Positions 38,819-49,364 of a stretch of DNA of 64,000 bases are shown here, piece after piece; positions within the stretch are counted from its first letter, which is position 1; every line of letters starts with the position of its first letter. The stretch spans positions 610,995 through 674,994 of the forward strand of contig NW_005202427.1 of assembly GCF_000372725.1 (NCBI RefSeq), in the 5' to 3' direction. The stretch comes from Emiliania huxleyi CCMP1516 (Eukaryota > Haptophyta > Isochrysidales > Noelaerhabdaceae). The translations under genes were made by a program, and so were the position numbers. The notes under the pieces were generated by a model. It had not been told where the DNA came from, searched no databases, and saw only the letters and a list, made by a program, of their open reading frames with translations.

Positions 38819-40179
38819 AACCTCCCATACGCGTTTTGTTCCGCTTCTCCCACCGGCTGTTCCATCTTCCCCATCTCCTTCCAACCCAGGCGGGGCGGGG
38901 AGAGGGGTCGTGGGGGGGGGGGTCAACATGGAAGGCGCATCGCGCTCCCCAATCGTCTCCGATCTCCCTCGCCTGCTCGCTCGGTACGTAATCGGACCAT
39001 ATCGCTCGAACTCGAGGGGCACGGCGAGGGTTAGCGACGGGGGTGCGGCTTCAGGGTCGGTGGCGGGCGAGGGGTGGCTGACGGGGCTGGCTGGGGCTGT
39101 ATGTAGCCGTTGGTGTAGCAGGTCCACAGTCGGCGTCGCTATCATCTTCCCTCTGCTCTCCGAGTCCTGGCCGCCGCCCGCTGCTCCAATGTGTCCAATG
39201 GTACTGCTCTCGCCCCCCTGCCCCCCTCCGCGTTGCTTCCCTCGTCGGCAGTGTCCGTCTAGGGGCGGTACTGCCATTCGGTCCACACCCGCCGCCAAAC
39301 AGTTTTTCGCCGGTCGGACGCGTTTTCGTCCACCGACAGCGCCCGCCATGCCGTCCTGGTCCTGCCATTCGCGCGTCCGGCCCGGACGTCGAACCAACAC
39401 GGCCTGGTTTGTGGAGCTCCCGCAGACTAACGTAGAAAGCACGGCATTCGGGGCCATGTTCTCGGTTTCTGTATATCCGTGAATGACCTGGCGCGACGCC
39501 TCGCTTCGCCGAGGTCGTCGCGGCGTGTGAGCGCCCTCCCAGGCCGCCTGCTGATCTCGAGCGCGGCTGGCGCACGCCTCGGCCTCCGCCGCACCCCACC
39601 GCGTGGCGGAAACGAGCCGCGGCGGCCACGGAAGAAAGCGTCGCCTTGGCTCGACGTGGTGTCGCTCGCAGCTGCTCTCGCCGACGGTGAGCCTGGCTGC
39701 CCAAGCACTGTGAGCCGACCGGATGTGAGCCAGCACTCGCGCTGAGCCGCTCGAGCTGTCGCAGGCGTGCACGAGTCGGCACGGGCTCCTTTCTCTGCGC
39801 TGGCGGACGCTGTTTGGCGCTGCACGAGCAGTGCGTGCATGCGCGACGCGTCGCGTGTGCACTCAGCGTGCCGAGCCGGCGCCTGTTGTTCTATCACGGC
39901 GCCGCTGCACCACCCGCAACCGACTCCCGCTGCGGAGGGCGGCGCACTCCGCTCTAGGTGGCACGCTCTCGGTGGCACGCTCTCGGTGGCACGCTCTCTT
40001 TGGCTCGCCGAGCAGCATATCGCCACCACCGCTGGATCCGTGCGACAGGTGTGTGCGCATCGCAGCTGCCGAGGGCTAACATGTCCACGCCCCCCTCAAC
40101 GTGTGATCAGGAGCGAGTGGCGACACACTCGCTGTCAATACAAGTCAGGCAGCTGGCCTCGAGCAGTTCGAGCCAGCCT

Positions 40180-40640
40180 CGACCGAGTGTCGCGCGTTGA
40201 GGGAGGCGGCGCATGCTGCCGCTGGCGCCTCCATCGCCACGAGCCTCGCGGCGGCGGTCGCGACGCACCTTGCGGCGTCTCTCGGGGTCATTTCTACGGC
40301 GTGCGACGCCGTGTGAGGTCGCCGGCGGCCCGCATCTCTGCCGCCGTCGCTCCGCTGGCTGTGACCGAGTTTCGGGCGTTGAGGGAGGCGACGCATGCTG
40401 GCGCCGGCGCCTCCATCGCCACGAGCCTCGCGGCGGCGGTCGCGACACACCCAGCTGCGTCTCTCGGGGCTACCTCTACGGCGCTTGGCGCCGTGTGAGG
40501 TCGCCAGCGGCCCGCATCTCTGCCGCTGTCGCTCCCCCGGCTGTGACCGAGTTTCGGGCGTTGAGGGAGGCGGCGCATGCTGGCGCCGGCGCCTCCATCG
40601 CCACGAGCCTCGCGGCGGCGGTCGCGACACGCCCAGTCGT
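40180..40640. repeat. 182-base tandem repeat, about 2.5 copies
   Basis: The phrase TTGAGGGAGGCG recurs at 40197, 40379 and 40561, giving a constant 182-base period. The unit includes CGCCTCCATCGCCACGAGCC and GGTCGCCRGCGGCCCGCATC. As 182 is not a multiple of three, the long frames across it on both strands are not a protein repeat. Confidence 0.8.
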
Positions 40641-41019
40641 GAGTAATCCCACACTCCGCACGTAGCACTGCTCGTTTTCACTTTTGGCGTGTGCGGCATT
40701 GCAAAGCACTGGCCTGGCTGTGTGGCTGGAGCCTGGAGCGTACTCAGGTCGTACTAGTACTTGTGTCTACGCGTGTCACCATTCTTGCAAAACACAGACT
40801 GCACTCCTCGCTCACTTCTTCCTCCCCTTCTTAGGCTCCGGATTCGGCGGTGCCGATGACTTCCGCTTCGCGCCACGCGCCGCCGCCGGCTTCGACGACG
40901 AGGACAGGCCCTCTCTGGTGCGCTACCCGTGTCCGGGTGGGTTGCACTGTCATGTCAGGCATGCTACATGGCCCCTGGAGACTGCCTTGCAGCTGAGGCT
41001 GGCTGGGGACCCTACCTAA

Positions 41020-41458
41020 GCTCCACAGAAGGCCTGGAGGCTCTTCCCGGCCTGCCCCGAGAGACCGGCTAGGGGAGCCGTGCCGGCACCAACTTTAGCC
41101 GTGAATATATCCAGATCCCCCCATGAAACAAAGACCAAACTTCTCCCACATAGCCATTAGGACCCAGTAACTAAAATATGTTGGGCAGGGCAATTTGTTA
41201 TGAGCAGAAAAAGAATGGTGGCAGTGGCCCACTATGGCCCACTAGGTGATTGACGGATATGATAAACATGTATGAGAGCGGCTAAATGAAGAGATCGGTC
41301 GTTTAGGCTCGGATTTTTTGAACAGAATCTCGGATTGACCGGACACATCTGTTTGGTGGTTGATGTGTCCAAGCATGCAAGTATTAATTTGCTGCGCTGA
41401 TAAGAATTGCAAGCGACAAATCCTGAAGTGCTAAAATGACAAGTGTCAAAACCTCGGT
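41020..41458. other. AT-richer intergenic stretch
   Basis: Lower GC than its surroundings and no gene; 3' flank of the P-loop kinase gene. Confidence 0.4.
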
Positions 41459-42181
41459 TTACCATCTAGATCTTGAGAGCTCCTGCAGCATGCCCATGTC
41501 AACATCGGTTGTGCGAGCAGGTAGCCCAAGAGCAGCATTGATGCGTTCGAAACAACTGTTGTCACGCGAAGTGACGTCCACTGTAATAGTGTCGCTCTCA
41601 TCGTGGGCAAACGGCTGCATACCTTGGAGGTAAATCTCCAACTGCATCTTCTTGTAATTCTCAAAGCTGTACTCACCATACTTCTCACGAAAACACACGC
41701 CGCCTCCGACAGACGCGGGCTGCGGTCCATTCCAGTAGTCCTCGAGAGTCTGTCCCTTTGTCTTCAAGTAAGCCTCAGCTCGCTTCTCCACCCCCTGGAC
41801 GATGATGTCAAGATCGCATTCAAGCTTGAGGAAGACAAGACCATGCTCGCCAAGCCGCTCTCGGAAGAAGTCACGCACTTCACGACGATATATGACATGA
41901 GAGATCACGATGTCTCGGTGCTCAGCGGCAGCCGACAAGCACGTGTCGCAGAGCTGCAGGTAGCAGGGATGCCAGAGTTCTATTGGAGCAGCTTGATCCT
42001 TGAGCCAATGCCCAAAAGCCTGCTGAATGGATGGCCCGTGGCTTCCACGCACGCAAACATCGCCATCGATGTGATGAAAACCATGGTAGCTAGCGAGGTA
42101 ATCCCCAGTTGTGGTTTTGCCGACACCTGGAAAGGCCGTCACAAAAACGATACGACCATTGGATCCAGCTGCCGCAGCCAT
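41459..42181 (-). CDS. P-loop kinase (gluconate/AAA_33-like ATP-binding protein)
   Basis: 240 residues from ATG 42179-42181, no introns. The Walker A motif is FPGVGKTTTGDYLA, after IVFVTA; the next strand gives HHIDGDVC, matching the 'D' acceptor of gluconokinase, shikimate-kinase and zeta-toxin-like small-molecule kinases. A Walker B-like LVFLKLECD lies mid-protein and an Arg/Lys lid (YRREVRDFFRERL) precedes it. The C-terminal half contains GQTLEDYWNGPQP and DTITVDVTSRDN, the latter like a nucleotide-kinase closing strand. Base composition is distinctly lower in GC than neighbours, as is the flanking DNA on both sides, which may point to a separate origin. Substrate unknown. Confidence 0.7.
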   Translation of the reverse strand: MAAAAGSNGRIVFVTAFPGVGKTTTGDYLASYHGFHHIDGDVCVRGSHGPSIQQAFGHWLKDQAAPIELWHPCYLQLCDTCLSAAAEHRDIVISHVIYRREVRDFFRERLGEHGLVFLKLECDLDIIVQGVEKRAEAYLKTKGQTLEDYWNGPQPASVGGGVCFREKYGEYSFENYKKMQLEIYLQGMQPFAHDESDTITVDVTSRDNSCFERINAALGLPARTTDVDMGMLQELSRSRW

Positions 42182-42284
42182 GAAAGGCAACTAGGCGGGC
42201 GGCTGCAGACAAGCAACTCAGAGAACTGGCGCACTGTAAACTTCCAAGCACATTACAAGTGGTTGCATATTACTTTCCCACATG

Positions 42285-42341
42285 ACATGCACATGCACAT
42301 GCACAACATGACATGTACACATGTGCATGTGCATGTGCATC
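42285..42341. repeat. ATGCAC hairpin upstream of the P-loop kinase
   Basis: ATGCACATGCACATGCAC is followed, after a 20-base spacer itself rich in ACATGT, by its exact complement. The hairpin lies about 105 bases upstream of the kinase ATG and could be a regulatory or 5' UTR structure or a simple-sequence accident. Confidence 0.6.
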
Positions 42342-42853
42342 TGCGTGAGAGTTCTTTTTGTTGAATACTTTCCACATGATTTGCTAAGACCTTACTCGCG
42401 ATGCTTGCGCTGGCGAACTTCCACATGGCTCGATGAGCTCGTGTCAAGACAGGTAAGAGCTATATGGCTGAACCTGAGCAAAAGGCCACCAACCAAACCC
42501 CTCCCTCTGAACACCAAAAGGGGCTGTAACAATCAATCCATGAGGAGCCTTGAGCTCCTTGCAACAGCCCAAAATAACCAACAATACCATAACACGAGGC
42601 AAACACAACGAACGTGGACCTCCCGCACCTTACCCTTACAGGCCACCATACAGTCTGTAAGGGACCCCGTTGTCCGTTTGCCACCAGACTTTTTTTGAGT
42701 TGGAGGTAATAATTAAATGGATTGCACTGTCCCAAAGAACTGATGCATTCATTTCACCCTCATATAGTTACAATACCTCAAAGTTGATAAATAACTCGCC
42801 TCCGGCGGCCCCCCCCGCTTACCATCCAACCTCTCATCCAACAACACAAAGGT
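42342..42853. other. AT-richer intergenic stretch, no gene recognised
   Basis: Contains no supportable frame; composition like the kinase gene flank. Confidence 0.4.
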
Positions 42854-43326
42854 ATGGGGAAAAAATCCAAGAGAGGGGTGGGAGGGCGGGAGAATCCAAA
42901 AAAGCCGTGCAAAAAGCCACAAAAAGCCAGCGAGCCTCCCGTTACGCGATTGCTCGCGAAGCGCAGCATGATGCGTGGCCAGCGCGGGAGCAGGTCGGCG
43001 CCGACGCTGCCAGAACTAAGACGAGACCGCGACCGACGGCGGGCTGAAGACGACGGTGCATAATTGTCCTCATAATGTTGCAGGTTATGGCAACCATGGC
43101 GCGCAAGTGTTCGCGCGCGCGCTACTACTCGCCCGAGGAGTTGCGCGAGGAGTATGTGCGAGCTGTATTCGAGAGCTGCGACTTTGGCGACACCGAGGAG
43201 GTGACCACGCTGTACTACATTGCCAAGGGCATGGTGAAGGGACGGCGCGCTGCGGCCAAAAAGCGCCTGGCGTGGGCCTCTCCGAGAGCGCTGCGCAGAC
43301 GGCCTGACTGTTCTTCACCTTCCTAA
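42854..43326 (+). CDS. Small basic protein(s), unknown
   Basis: Two candidate frames. The first (42854-43063) starts MGKKSKRGVGGRENPKK, a strongly basic start. The second, from ATG 43087 to 43326, reads MARKCSRARYYSPEELREEY, VRAVFESCDFGDTEEVTTLY, YIAKGMVKGRRAAAKKRL: well-mixed helical composition, about 80 residues. A GTTGCAG acceptor lies at 43084 and a GT donor (GACGACG|GTGCA) at 43054, but that join puts them out of phase. The second frame is the more convincing, perhaps a short nuclear or ribosome-associated protein; no family recognised. Confidence 0.4.
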
Positions 43327-43558
43327 ATACATACATACATACGGTCTACTAATCGTAGAGGCTCAAGTGACAAGTCCACACACAATCATATACACGCGAC
43401 ACGGGGGTGCCATCTCCGACGTCTCAGATGCCATCTGCCATACACAAAGCATATCTCTCATGACACACGGGCACTGTGTGGAGCAGCGGCGGCGGTGGCA
43501 GCGGCACCGGGGGGGGCGCGCGGGTGCGGGGTGCGGTGCGGTGCGGGTATCCGTCTGT

Positions 43559-43593
43559 ATTATAATAAACAACGAAGGCGCTCTAAAAGAAAT
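43559..43593 (+). promoter_or_regulatory. Leader element shared by two BTB-family genes, copy 2
   Basis: AATAAACAACGAAGGCGCTCT then AAAAGAAAT, matching 10392-10428. It lies 86 bases before the KCTD-like ATG. Confidence 0.45.
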
Positions 43594-43678
43594 TCGCGGC
43601 GCACCTTCCACGGCGGGGCGGGGGGGCCGCGGCCCGCGGGGTGCGGTGCGGTGTGAGTGTGTGTGTCCCACACGCGCC

Positions 43679-44797
43679 ATGAAGCGCGCGAGAGATGCCT
43701 CGGACGCCCAGCGCGTGACCATCGACGTCGGCGGCACCAAGGTCTCCACGACAGTGTCCACCATTCTGCGCTCGTCGTACCTGGCGGGCATGGTGGACCT
43801 GTCCGCGTGGGACTCGGACGCGGAGCACTCTGCGCAGATTTTCCTCGACCGCGACCCCGAGACGTTCGCCCTCCTGCTCCGCCTGATGCGGCAGTACCCG
43901 CACGTCGCCGGACTTGTGCCACACGAGCCTGGCCTGCTGGCCTCGCTGCTCGCAGAGGCCGACTTCTTTGGATACGAGCCGCTGCTGTCGCACGTCAAGG
44001 CGCGAGCGTACTTCAACGCTCGAGAAGCGCGCCAGGACTACAAAGCCCGTAGCGAATTCACCACAGTGGGGCGGCTCGATGGCGAGTCCTTTGCGGACCG
44101 AGCGGTCAGAGTGAGCGCAGGTGAGCAGCGGCTTAAAGAACACATCGCAGAGATCGATGCGAAGTTCAACAGCAAGGACGAGAGCTACGGCTCGGACCGA
44201 TTCGATGCCGTCTACGGCACCGTCGGCGACGCATTGGCCTCGGGCGTGCTGCCCAAGTACTACCTCGAGCCCAAGCCGCCCGTCCCGCCCCCGACCAAGA
44301 AGATCGTGCAGCTGATGCCAGTGGACACGCCGTGCTGGTACCTCGTCGGCGACGCATACGAGCCCCGGTTCGGCGAGTGCGGCGACTTTGTGCCGATGCA
44401 CCCGATGTCGCAGTGCATCACGCAGCCAGGCCTCGTGCGCCGCGTCGCCTGTCACGCGCTCGTGGAGGACCAGCACGGCACGCGGTGGATGGAGCCGATG
44501 CTGCACCTCACCACCAAGGACCTCGAAGAGTGGATGGGGACCCAGCCTGGCGACGGCCAAGGGCTGATCTTCGGTGCGACGCTCGACGACTGCAGCCTGA
44601 AGAAGCACACAGGCGGCGTAGCACGCCGCACGCTGCTCGCGAGCGATTGGTTTGAGAAGATGCTGGTACCCGTGCTCTGCGAAGAATGCGGCATCATGGA
44701 GACCAACCTGTGGGCGCACGTCCTTGTCGCGGCGGAGCCGCCAGCGGAGTACGGCTTCTCGGGAGGTCGTGAGCTGGGCCAGGAGGCAGCGCTGTAG
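43679..44797 (+). CDS. KCTD-like T1/BTB-domain protein
   Basis: 372 residues, intronless, ATG at 43679. Residues about 11-110 are a KCTD/T1-type BTB domain: VTIDVGGTKVSTTVSTILRS, SAQIFLDRDPETFALLLRLM and LLAEADFFGYEPLL. These follow the 'l.vGG..f.ts..tL' and 'ifiDRdp..F..iL.yLR' pattern of KCTD and Kv T1 domains. The C-terminal 250 residues have no domain I recognise. KCTD proteins form pentamers and serve as cullin-3 adaptors. The upstream frame (from 43367) is non-coding. The gene shares its leader element with the NHL-BTB gene. Confidence 0.82.
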   Translation: MKRARDASDAQRVTIDVGGTKVSTTVSTILRSSYLAGMVDLSAWDSDAEHSAQIFLDRDPETFALLLRLMRQYPHVAGLVPHEPGLLASLLAEADFFGYEPLLSHVKARAYFNAREARQDYKARSEFTTVGRLDGESFADRAVRVSAGEQRLKEHIAEIDAKFNSKDESYGSDRFDAVYGTVGDALASGVLPKYYLEPKPPVPPPTKKIVQLMPVDTPCWYLVGDAYEPRFGECGDFVPMHPMSQCITQPGLVRRVACHALVEDQHGTRWMEPMLHLTTKDLEEWMGTQPGDGQGLIFGATLDDCSLKKHTGGVARRTLLASDWFEKMLVPVLCEECGIMETNLWAHVLVAAEPPAEYGFSGGRELGQEAAL

Positions 44798-44975
44798 GGC
44801 TGTTGGGCGAGAGCTAGTGGTTCGTCGTTTGTTTGCACATGTTCGCTTGTCGTATAAGAACGTCCGCCCGCCCTGGCGAGTAGAGGCACACGCACGCTCT
44901 CTCGAGGTCGCTCTTGGAGCAGAGCCCCGGCGAGACCTCGAAAGAGCAAATGGGTCCTCGAAGCGTACCCCTGTG

Positions 44976-45387
44976 CAGGTGTAGTTTATTTTTGCTTGGG
45001 GCGGGTATCATGACGGGGTAGGTAGGGCAGGGTCTGGGCCCTCCCGTCGGGTTTTTCCCTCTCTCACGCCGGAATTTTCACAGCAGAAAAAGAAATTTTC
45101 CGCGCAAATCACGATGTCAACCCTCCCCAAGTCGTTGATCTGAGGTGCTTGTAGGGCTTGAGAGTGGCCTGCCATGTCACAGGAAGGACTGTGGTTGCAG
45201 GAGAGTACCATCAGCCATCACTTTAGTTGGTGTATATACCACCTTCACCCGCCCGGTGATTTCTTTTTTAGTTTCCCATAAGTAAGGTAGGTAGGTAGGT
45301 AGGTAGGTAGGGGCAGGGCAGGGGCAGGGCAGGTTTTTGCAGAATTTCATCATGATACCCGCCCCAAGCAAAAATAAACTACACCTG
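44976..45387. mobile_element. MITE (hAT-like ends) with 38-base perfect TIRs and 7-base TSD
   Basis: Left end CAGGTGTAGTTTATTTTTGC at 44976 and its complement closing at 45387 are identical for 38 bases. They are flanked by a direct CCCTGTG (44969-44975 and 45388-45394). Total 412 bases with no transposase, so a non-autonomous DNA element. CAG...CTG ends with a TSD of 7-8 bases suit the hAT superfamily. The interior has GGTA runs (45290-45312). It lies 93 bases upstream of the COG1 ATG. Perfect TIRs and TSD imply a recent insertion. Confidence 0.88.
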
Positions 45388-45480
45388 CCCTGTGCGCGGA
45401 TACCCATCTCGCAGCACTTTGCGCCGACACGCATGTGCGTGTGGCACCTCGACGCGCCTCCCCGGCCCTGACTGGTCGCC

Positions 45481-48400
45481 ATGACGACGAGCGCTGCCGC
45501 CACCAACTACCGCGACGTCGTCGGCCGGGCGCGAGACTTGGAGGCGATCGTCGAGTCGCACCGGTCAGAGTGGGCGGGCGCGCTGCAGGAGCAGAGGCAG
45601 CTCTCCGAGCGGCTGTCGACCTTCGCGGACGGCGAGTGGGCGGCGTGGGCGCGGTCCGAGACGGCCGCCGAGCCGCTGCCGCCGCTGCTGCGCGCGGGCA
45701 TGCGGGTGCACTGGCTGGTGCGAGCATGCGGGCTGTGCGGCTCCCGATCGGGCCTGCGCCGCACCTGCGCACCGGCCGGCGGGTCCACGCGCGTAGGTGT
45801 CGTCGGAGGAGGAGATACTGGCGGCCCTCTCGCGCGGTCACGAGGCCAGGGCCGCACGTCGCTTCCTCGAGGCGCGCGCCGCCGCGGACCGCCTCGCCGG
45901 CGGCGGCGCGGCTGCCTCGGAGTCGCCCCGCCGCGACGCTCTTCCGGCGGGCGGCGGGCCGGCCCAGCTGGCCGACGCCTTCCCCGTCGCCGGGAGCGCC
46001 CGCCCATCGCTCGACGCGACCCGCGAGCGCCTCGTCGCCAGCTGCGTCACCCGGCTCCGCGCGCCGCGCCTTACGCCGAGCAGGCCCGCCGCATGTTGGA
46101 CTGCGCCCGACACCCCCTCCCGCCACCGCCCGCCTCCGCCATAGTCCCCCCGCCGCCGCCACCTCGGCCCCGATCGCCGCGCGCCTCTCGCCCGCCGCAG
46201 GGCCGCCACGCTGCTTGCCGCCATCCACGCTGTCGGCGGAGGCAGCGGTGCCACCTCCGCGCCCGCCGACGCCCGCCCGCCCGCCGGCCCGCCCGCCGGC
46301 CCTCCCGCCGCGGCACTGGTCCGGCTCTTCTTCGACTCGCGCGCTGAGGCGGCGCGCGAGTGCGCCGCGGCGGGCGAGGCGGCGGCGGGCGAGGCCGCGA
46401 CGGGCGAGGCGGAGCTAGGAGGGCGGCGCGGCGGCGGCGGGGCGGCCGAGGCGCCGGGCGGCGCCGAGGCGCTCGCGGGCGCGCTGCGCTCTCTTTGCGA
46501 CGTCCTCGAGTCGGCGCGGCCGCACGCGCTGCTCCGCGCCCTCTGCCTCCCCCTCGCCGTGGAGGCGGAGCCGGGCACTGCCGGCAGTGCCGCCAGCAGC
46601 GCCGCCAGCAGCGGCACCGCGTTCGCCGCCGCGCGAGCCGGTCTGGCTTTGGCGGCGATGTCTGAGCATTCGGCATCTCTCGGCGCGATTAGGCGCGTCT
46701 TCGACGGCGGCGGCGGCAGAGGCGCTCGAGCGAGCTGCGGCGGACGGGTGGAAGCTCGTGGCGGCCGCAGTCGATGGTGCGGCGCGTGCGTTGCTCCAGC
46801 TCGACTCGGCGGACGCCGCTCCCTCCCCGCGCGCGGCGGCGAGCGGGGCGCGCTCCCCCGAGGCCTTCTAGGAACCTTCTAGGAACTTTCTAGGAACCTT
46901 CTAGGAACCTTCTAGGCGCGCTCCCCCGCCGAGGCGCGGACAGGCGGCGGGCCTCGCTTGTGCCGGCTGCTCTCGCTCCTCACGCCGGGCGAGCCGTGCG
47001 CGCTCGCCTTCTCGACGCACCTCGAGCGGGCGCTCGCGGCCGAGCTGCGGACCGCCGCCGCCGCGCAGCCCGCCGTGCGAATGATCAAGGCGGCGCTGGT
47101 GCGCGCCGCCGCCGCCGCCGCCGCCGCCGCCGACAGAGTGGGCGAGGGCGTCTGCGGCGCCGATTTTCGCGCCGAGGACGGGTGCGATTGGGTCGCGGGC
47201 GCGGGGGCTGAGGCGGACTCGTCGCGCCAAGGGGGAGGGGAGTGGGTGCAGCTCCCGCCGCCGCTCGTCGCGGTCGTGCAGACGGCGGCTGCTTCGGCGC
47301 ACGCCGCCTGCTGGCTGCGCACCACCCTCCACCGCCTCTCGCGGCCGCCTCTCGCGGCGCCGGCTGGCACGCCCGCCCCCGGCGGTGCGCCAGACGGGAG
47401 CGGCGGGCATGGCGGGCGCAGCGGACGCGACCCGGCGGAGACGGCCCTCGCAGTCGAGGTGAGCGCGTGGTGGGCGGTCCCGCTCCTCGCCACGCTCGAG
47501 TCTGCCGTTGCGGTCGCCTCGGCGAGGGCGGCAAAGGCGGAGGCGGCGCGGGGCGGCGCGGCGGCACGGGACAGCGGCGAGGCGGCCGCGATGAGCTCGC
47601 TGGTGCTCTCGGCGCGGCTGTGCGGCGCGCTTGCCGCCCAGCTGCCGCGCTGGCCTTTGGCCTTTTGCCAGGTCGAGTCGTGCGCCGCGGCCGAGCTGCA
47701 GCCACTCGTCGCCGCCTTCGCTTCGCTCGAGGGCACCGCGCACGCCGAGTGGGCGCGCCTCGCCGTCGCGACGCGCGGCGCGCTGCCGCCGCGCGCAGAG
47801 GAGGCGTCGGGCGTGTACTGGCGCGCCGTCGAGGCGGCGCACTCGAGCCCTGCCGCCGCCGAGGGAGCGCTGACCGAGCCGCGGCTCACTCTGCCCGCGG
47901 AGGCGTCGGCCGAACTGAGCGATTGGCTATGGCGGCGGCATTGCGCCGTGCGTGCCACCGGAAGCTCCGCCCTGCAGCCGCGGCTGCTGGAGGCCGAGGC
48001 GGAGGCTGCGGCGGGCTGCCTCGCCGCCGCCTTCCGGTCGCAGCTCGAGCGGCTTGCTGGCGACGACGACAGCGGCGAGACGGCTGAGGCGCGGCAGAGG
48101 CAGGCGCTGCAGCTCTACTTCGACGTGACGCTCTGCCGCGCAGCCCTCCGCAGCCGCCCGCAGCCGCTGCCGCCGGCGGATGCGCGGGTCTCGGCGCAGC
48201 GGCACGAGTTTGACAAGGCGGCGAGGGCGACGCTCACCGCCGCCGCCGCCAAGCTCGGCGCGGCGGCGCGGGAGCCTCCCCTACCGCGCGACAAGGCGGC
48301 GGCGGACGACGGCGCAGCTGTCCTCGCACCACACACAAGGTCTGAGGTTCTGTGCCCCCCTCCCTCCCGCAGGCGGGTGGTGACGACGCGTGCCTGCGTG

Positions 48401-48978
48401 CGGCGGAGGAGGGCGTCGCTGCGTGGCTGCAGCACCACGAGCCGATCGCGTGGGCCCTCTGCCGCAAGCCCGTGCGGCGCGCCGCTGCTGCAGCGCTCTC
48501 CCGCGTCGCTCTGCTCGCATGCGCCGACGGCACTGCGGCAGCGCAGATGCCGCCAGCGCCGCAGGCCGGCTCAGGCGGCTCCCTCCTTCGCCGAGCGCCG
48601 CCCTGCGGCCGCTTCGGCTACCTCCCGGTCCAGACGCCGCCGCTGCGGGCGCCGCGCTTCGAAGCGGCAGCCAGGCACACGGCGGGCAGCGGCGCGGGCG
48701 CTGTCAACGCCCTCGGCCTCGACGAGGCGGCGGTGGCAGCCGCGGGCGCCGACCTGCCCGTCGCAGGGACCGACAGCGCTCTTGGAGGGGGGAGGAGCGG
48801 GCTGGACCAAATCCGTGGCGCTCTTGGCGAGCGGCTGAACGCAGCCTCATTGGCGAGCGGCTTGGGCGGCGCACAGGCCGCCGCGCAGCTGGGCTCGCTT
48901 CTCTCTGGTGTGGGCGGCGCGGCGAGGGCGGCGCAAATGGCTCTCGGGGTCAAAACGCCATCGGCGAATGCGCAATGA
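45481..48978 (+). CDS. Conserved oligomeric Golgi complex subunit 1 (COG1-like)
   Basis: ATG 45481; stop 48976-48978. Exon 1 45481-45717, GT-AG intron of 79 bases, exon 2 from 45797. A further exon starts at about 46202 (acceptor CCCGCAG); a GC-AG duplication intron lies at 46848-46915, and the last exon starts at about 48373. N-terminal NYRDVVGRARDLEAIVESHR matches the 'YRdli..a..i..m' helix, and MRVHWLVSSEEEILAALSRG and RRFLEARAA the 'vH.LleiPEkIW.aL....yl.A..lyL' region of COG1. Later LVRLFFDSRAEAAREC and LQLYFDVTLCRAALR (the 'alQLyfDl' motif) agree. COG1 tethers intra-Golgi retrograde vesicles. The Ala/Gly-rich insertions make it longer than typical. Convergent with MMS19. Confidence 0.72.
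46848..46915 (+). other. 68-base tandem-duplication intron in COG1
   Basis: GCGCGCTCCCCCG occurs at 46848-46860 and 46916-46928 with CTAGGAACCTT filler between. The GC-AG intron is 68 bases, exactly the period, and restores SGARSPAEARTGG. Here the filler is in the same strand sense relative to transcription as in the minus-strand genes (CCTTCTAG at the acceptor). Confidence 0.75.
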
Positions 48979-49364
48979 GACCTGAGATCATGCCGTGGTG
49001 GCCAAACGCTTGTATTGTGTGAAAGGTATTATATAGGAAGTGAGTGCAGTCGGGGAGGAGGGGGGGGGGTGGAGGGCGACAGGGCGAGCCGACCCACCTG
49101 CGAACACACCGCCCTGCGCGACACGATCTGCGTTCTGACTCGCTATATTTACATACATACACACCTCGAGGGACGAGGCTCTCCAAGAGCGTAATAAAAA
49201 GCGAAACGGGGGGGGGGGGGGGGGACTCCACGTAAAAGTAACACGCTCAACACCCTCTCACTGGCACGTGTTTTGCGCCGTCAGCGGACAGGGGGTGCCA
49301 CTCGCAACCGACTGCCAGCACCAGTCAGCAGCCTCTCGCTAGGCGCAGCGGCCGGGTCCTCTCG
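48979..49364. other. Convergent intergenic region
   Basis: 3' flanks of COG1 and MMS19; a G-run at 49210-49223 and ACATACATACAC near 49150. Confidence 0.5.

Larger units (their letters stand above)
38395..41019 (+). other. Possible two-exon gene around a repeat-filled intron
   Basis: An ATG frame at 38395-38502 (MMLHRRRSTAAAPPPPP to SSFEQ) ends at a CAG|GTGCGC donor. At 40834 a CTTCTTAG acceptor opens a frame GSGFGGADDFRFAPRAAAGF with normal composition. Whether the two belong together is a guess; no family recognised. Between them lie repeat F (38720-38818) and the 182-base tandem repeats. Confidence 0.2.

Noticed and set aside
39767-40665. Ala/Arg-rich frames across the 182-base tandem repeats
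   Set aside because: The period is not a multiple of three, so the frames do not encode a repeating protein.
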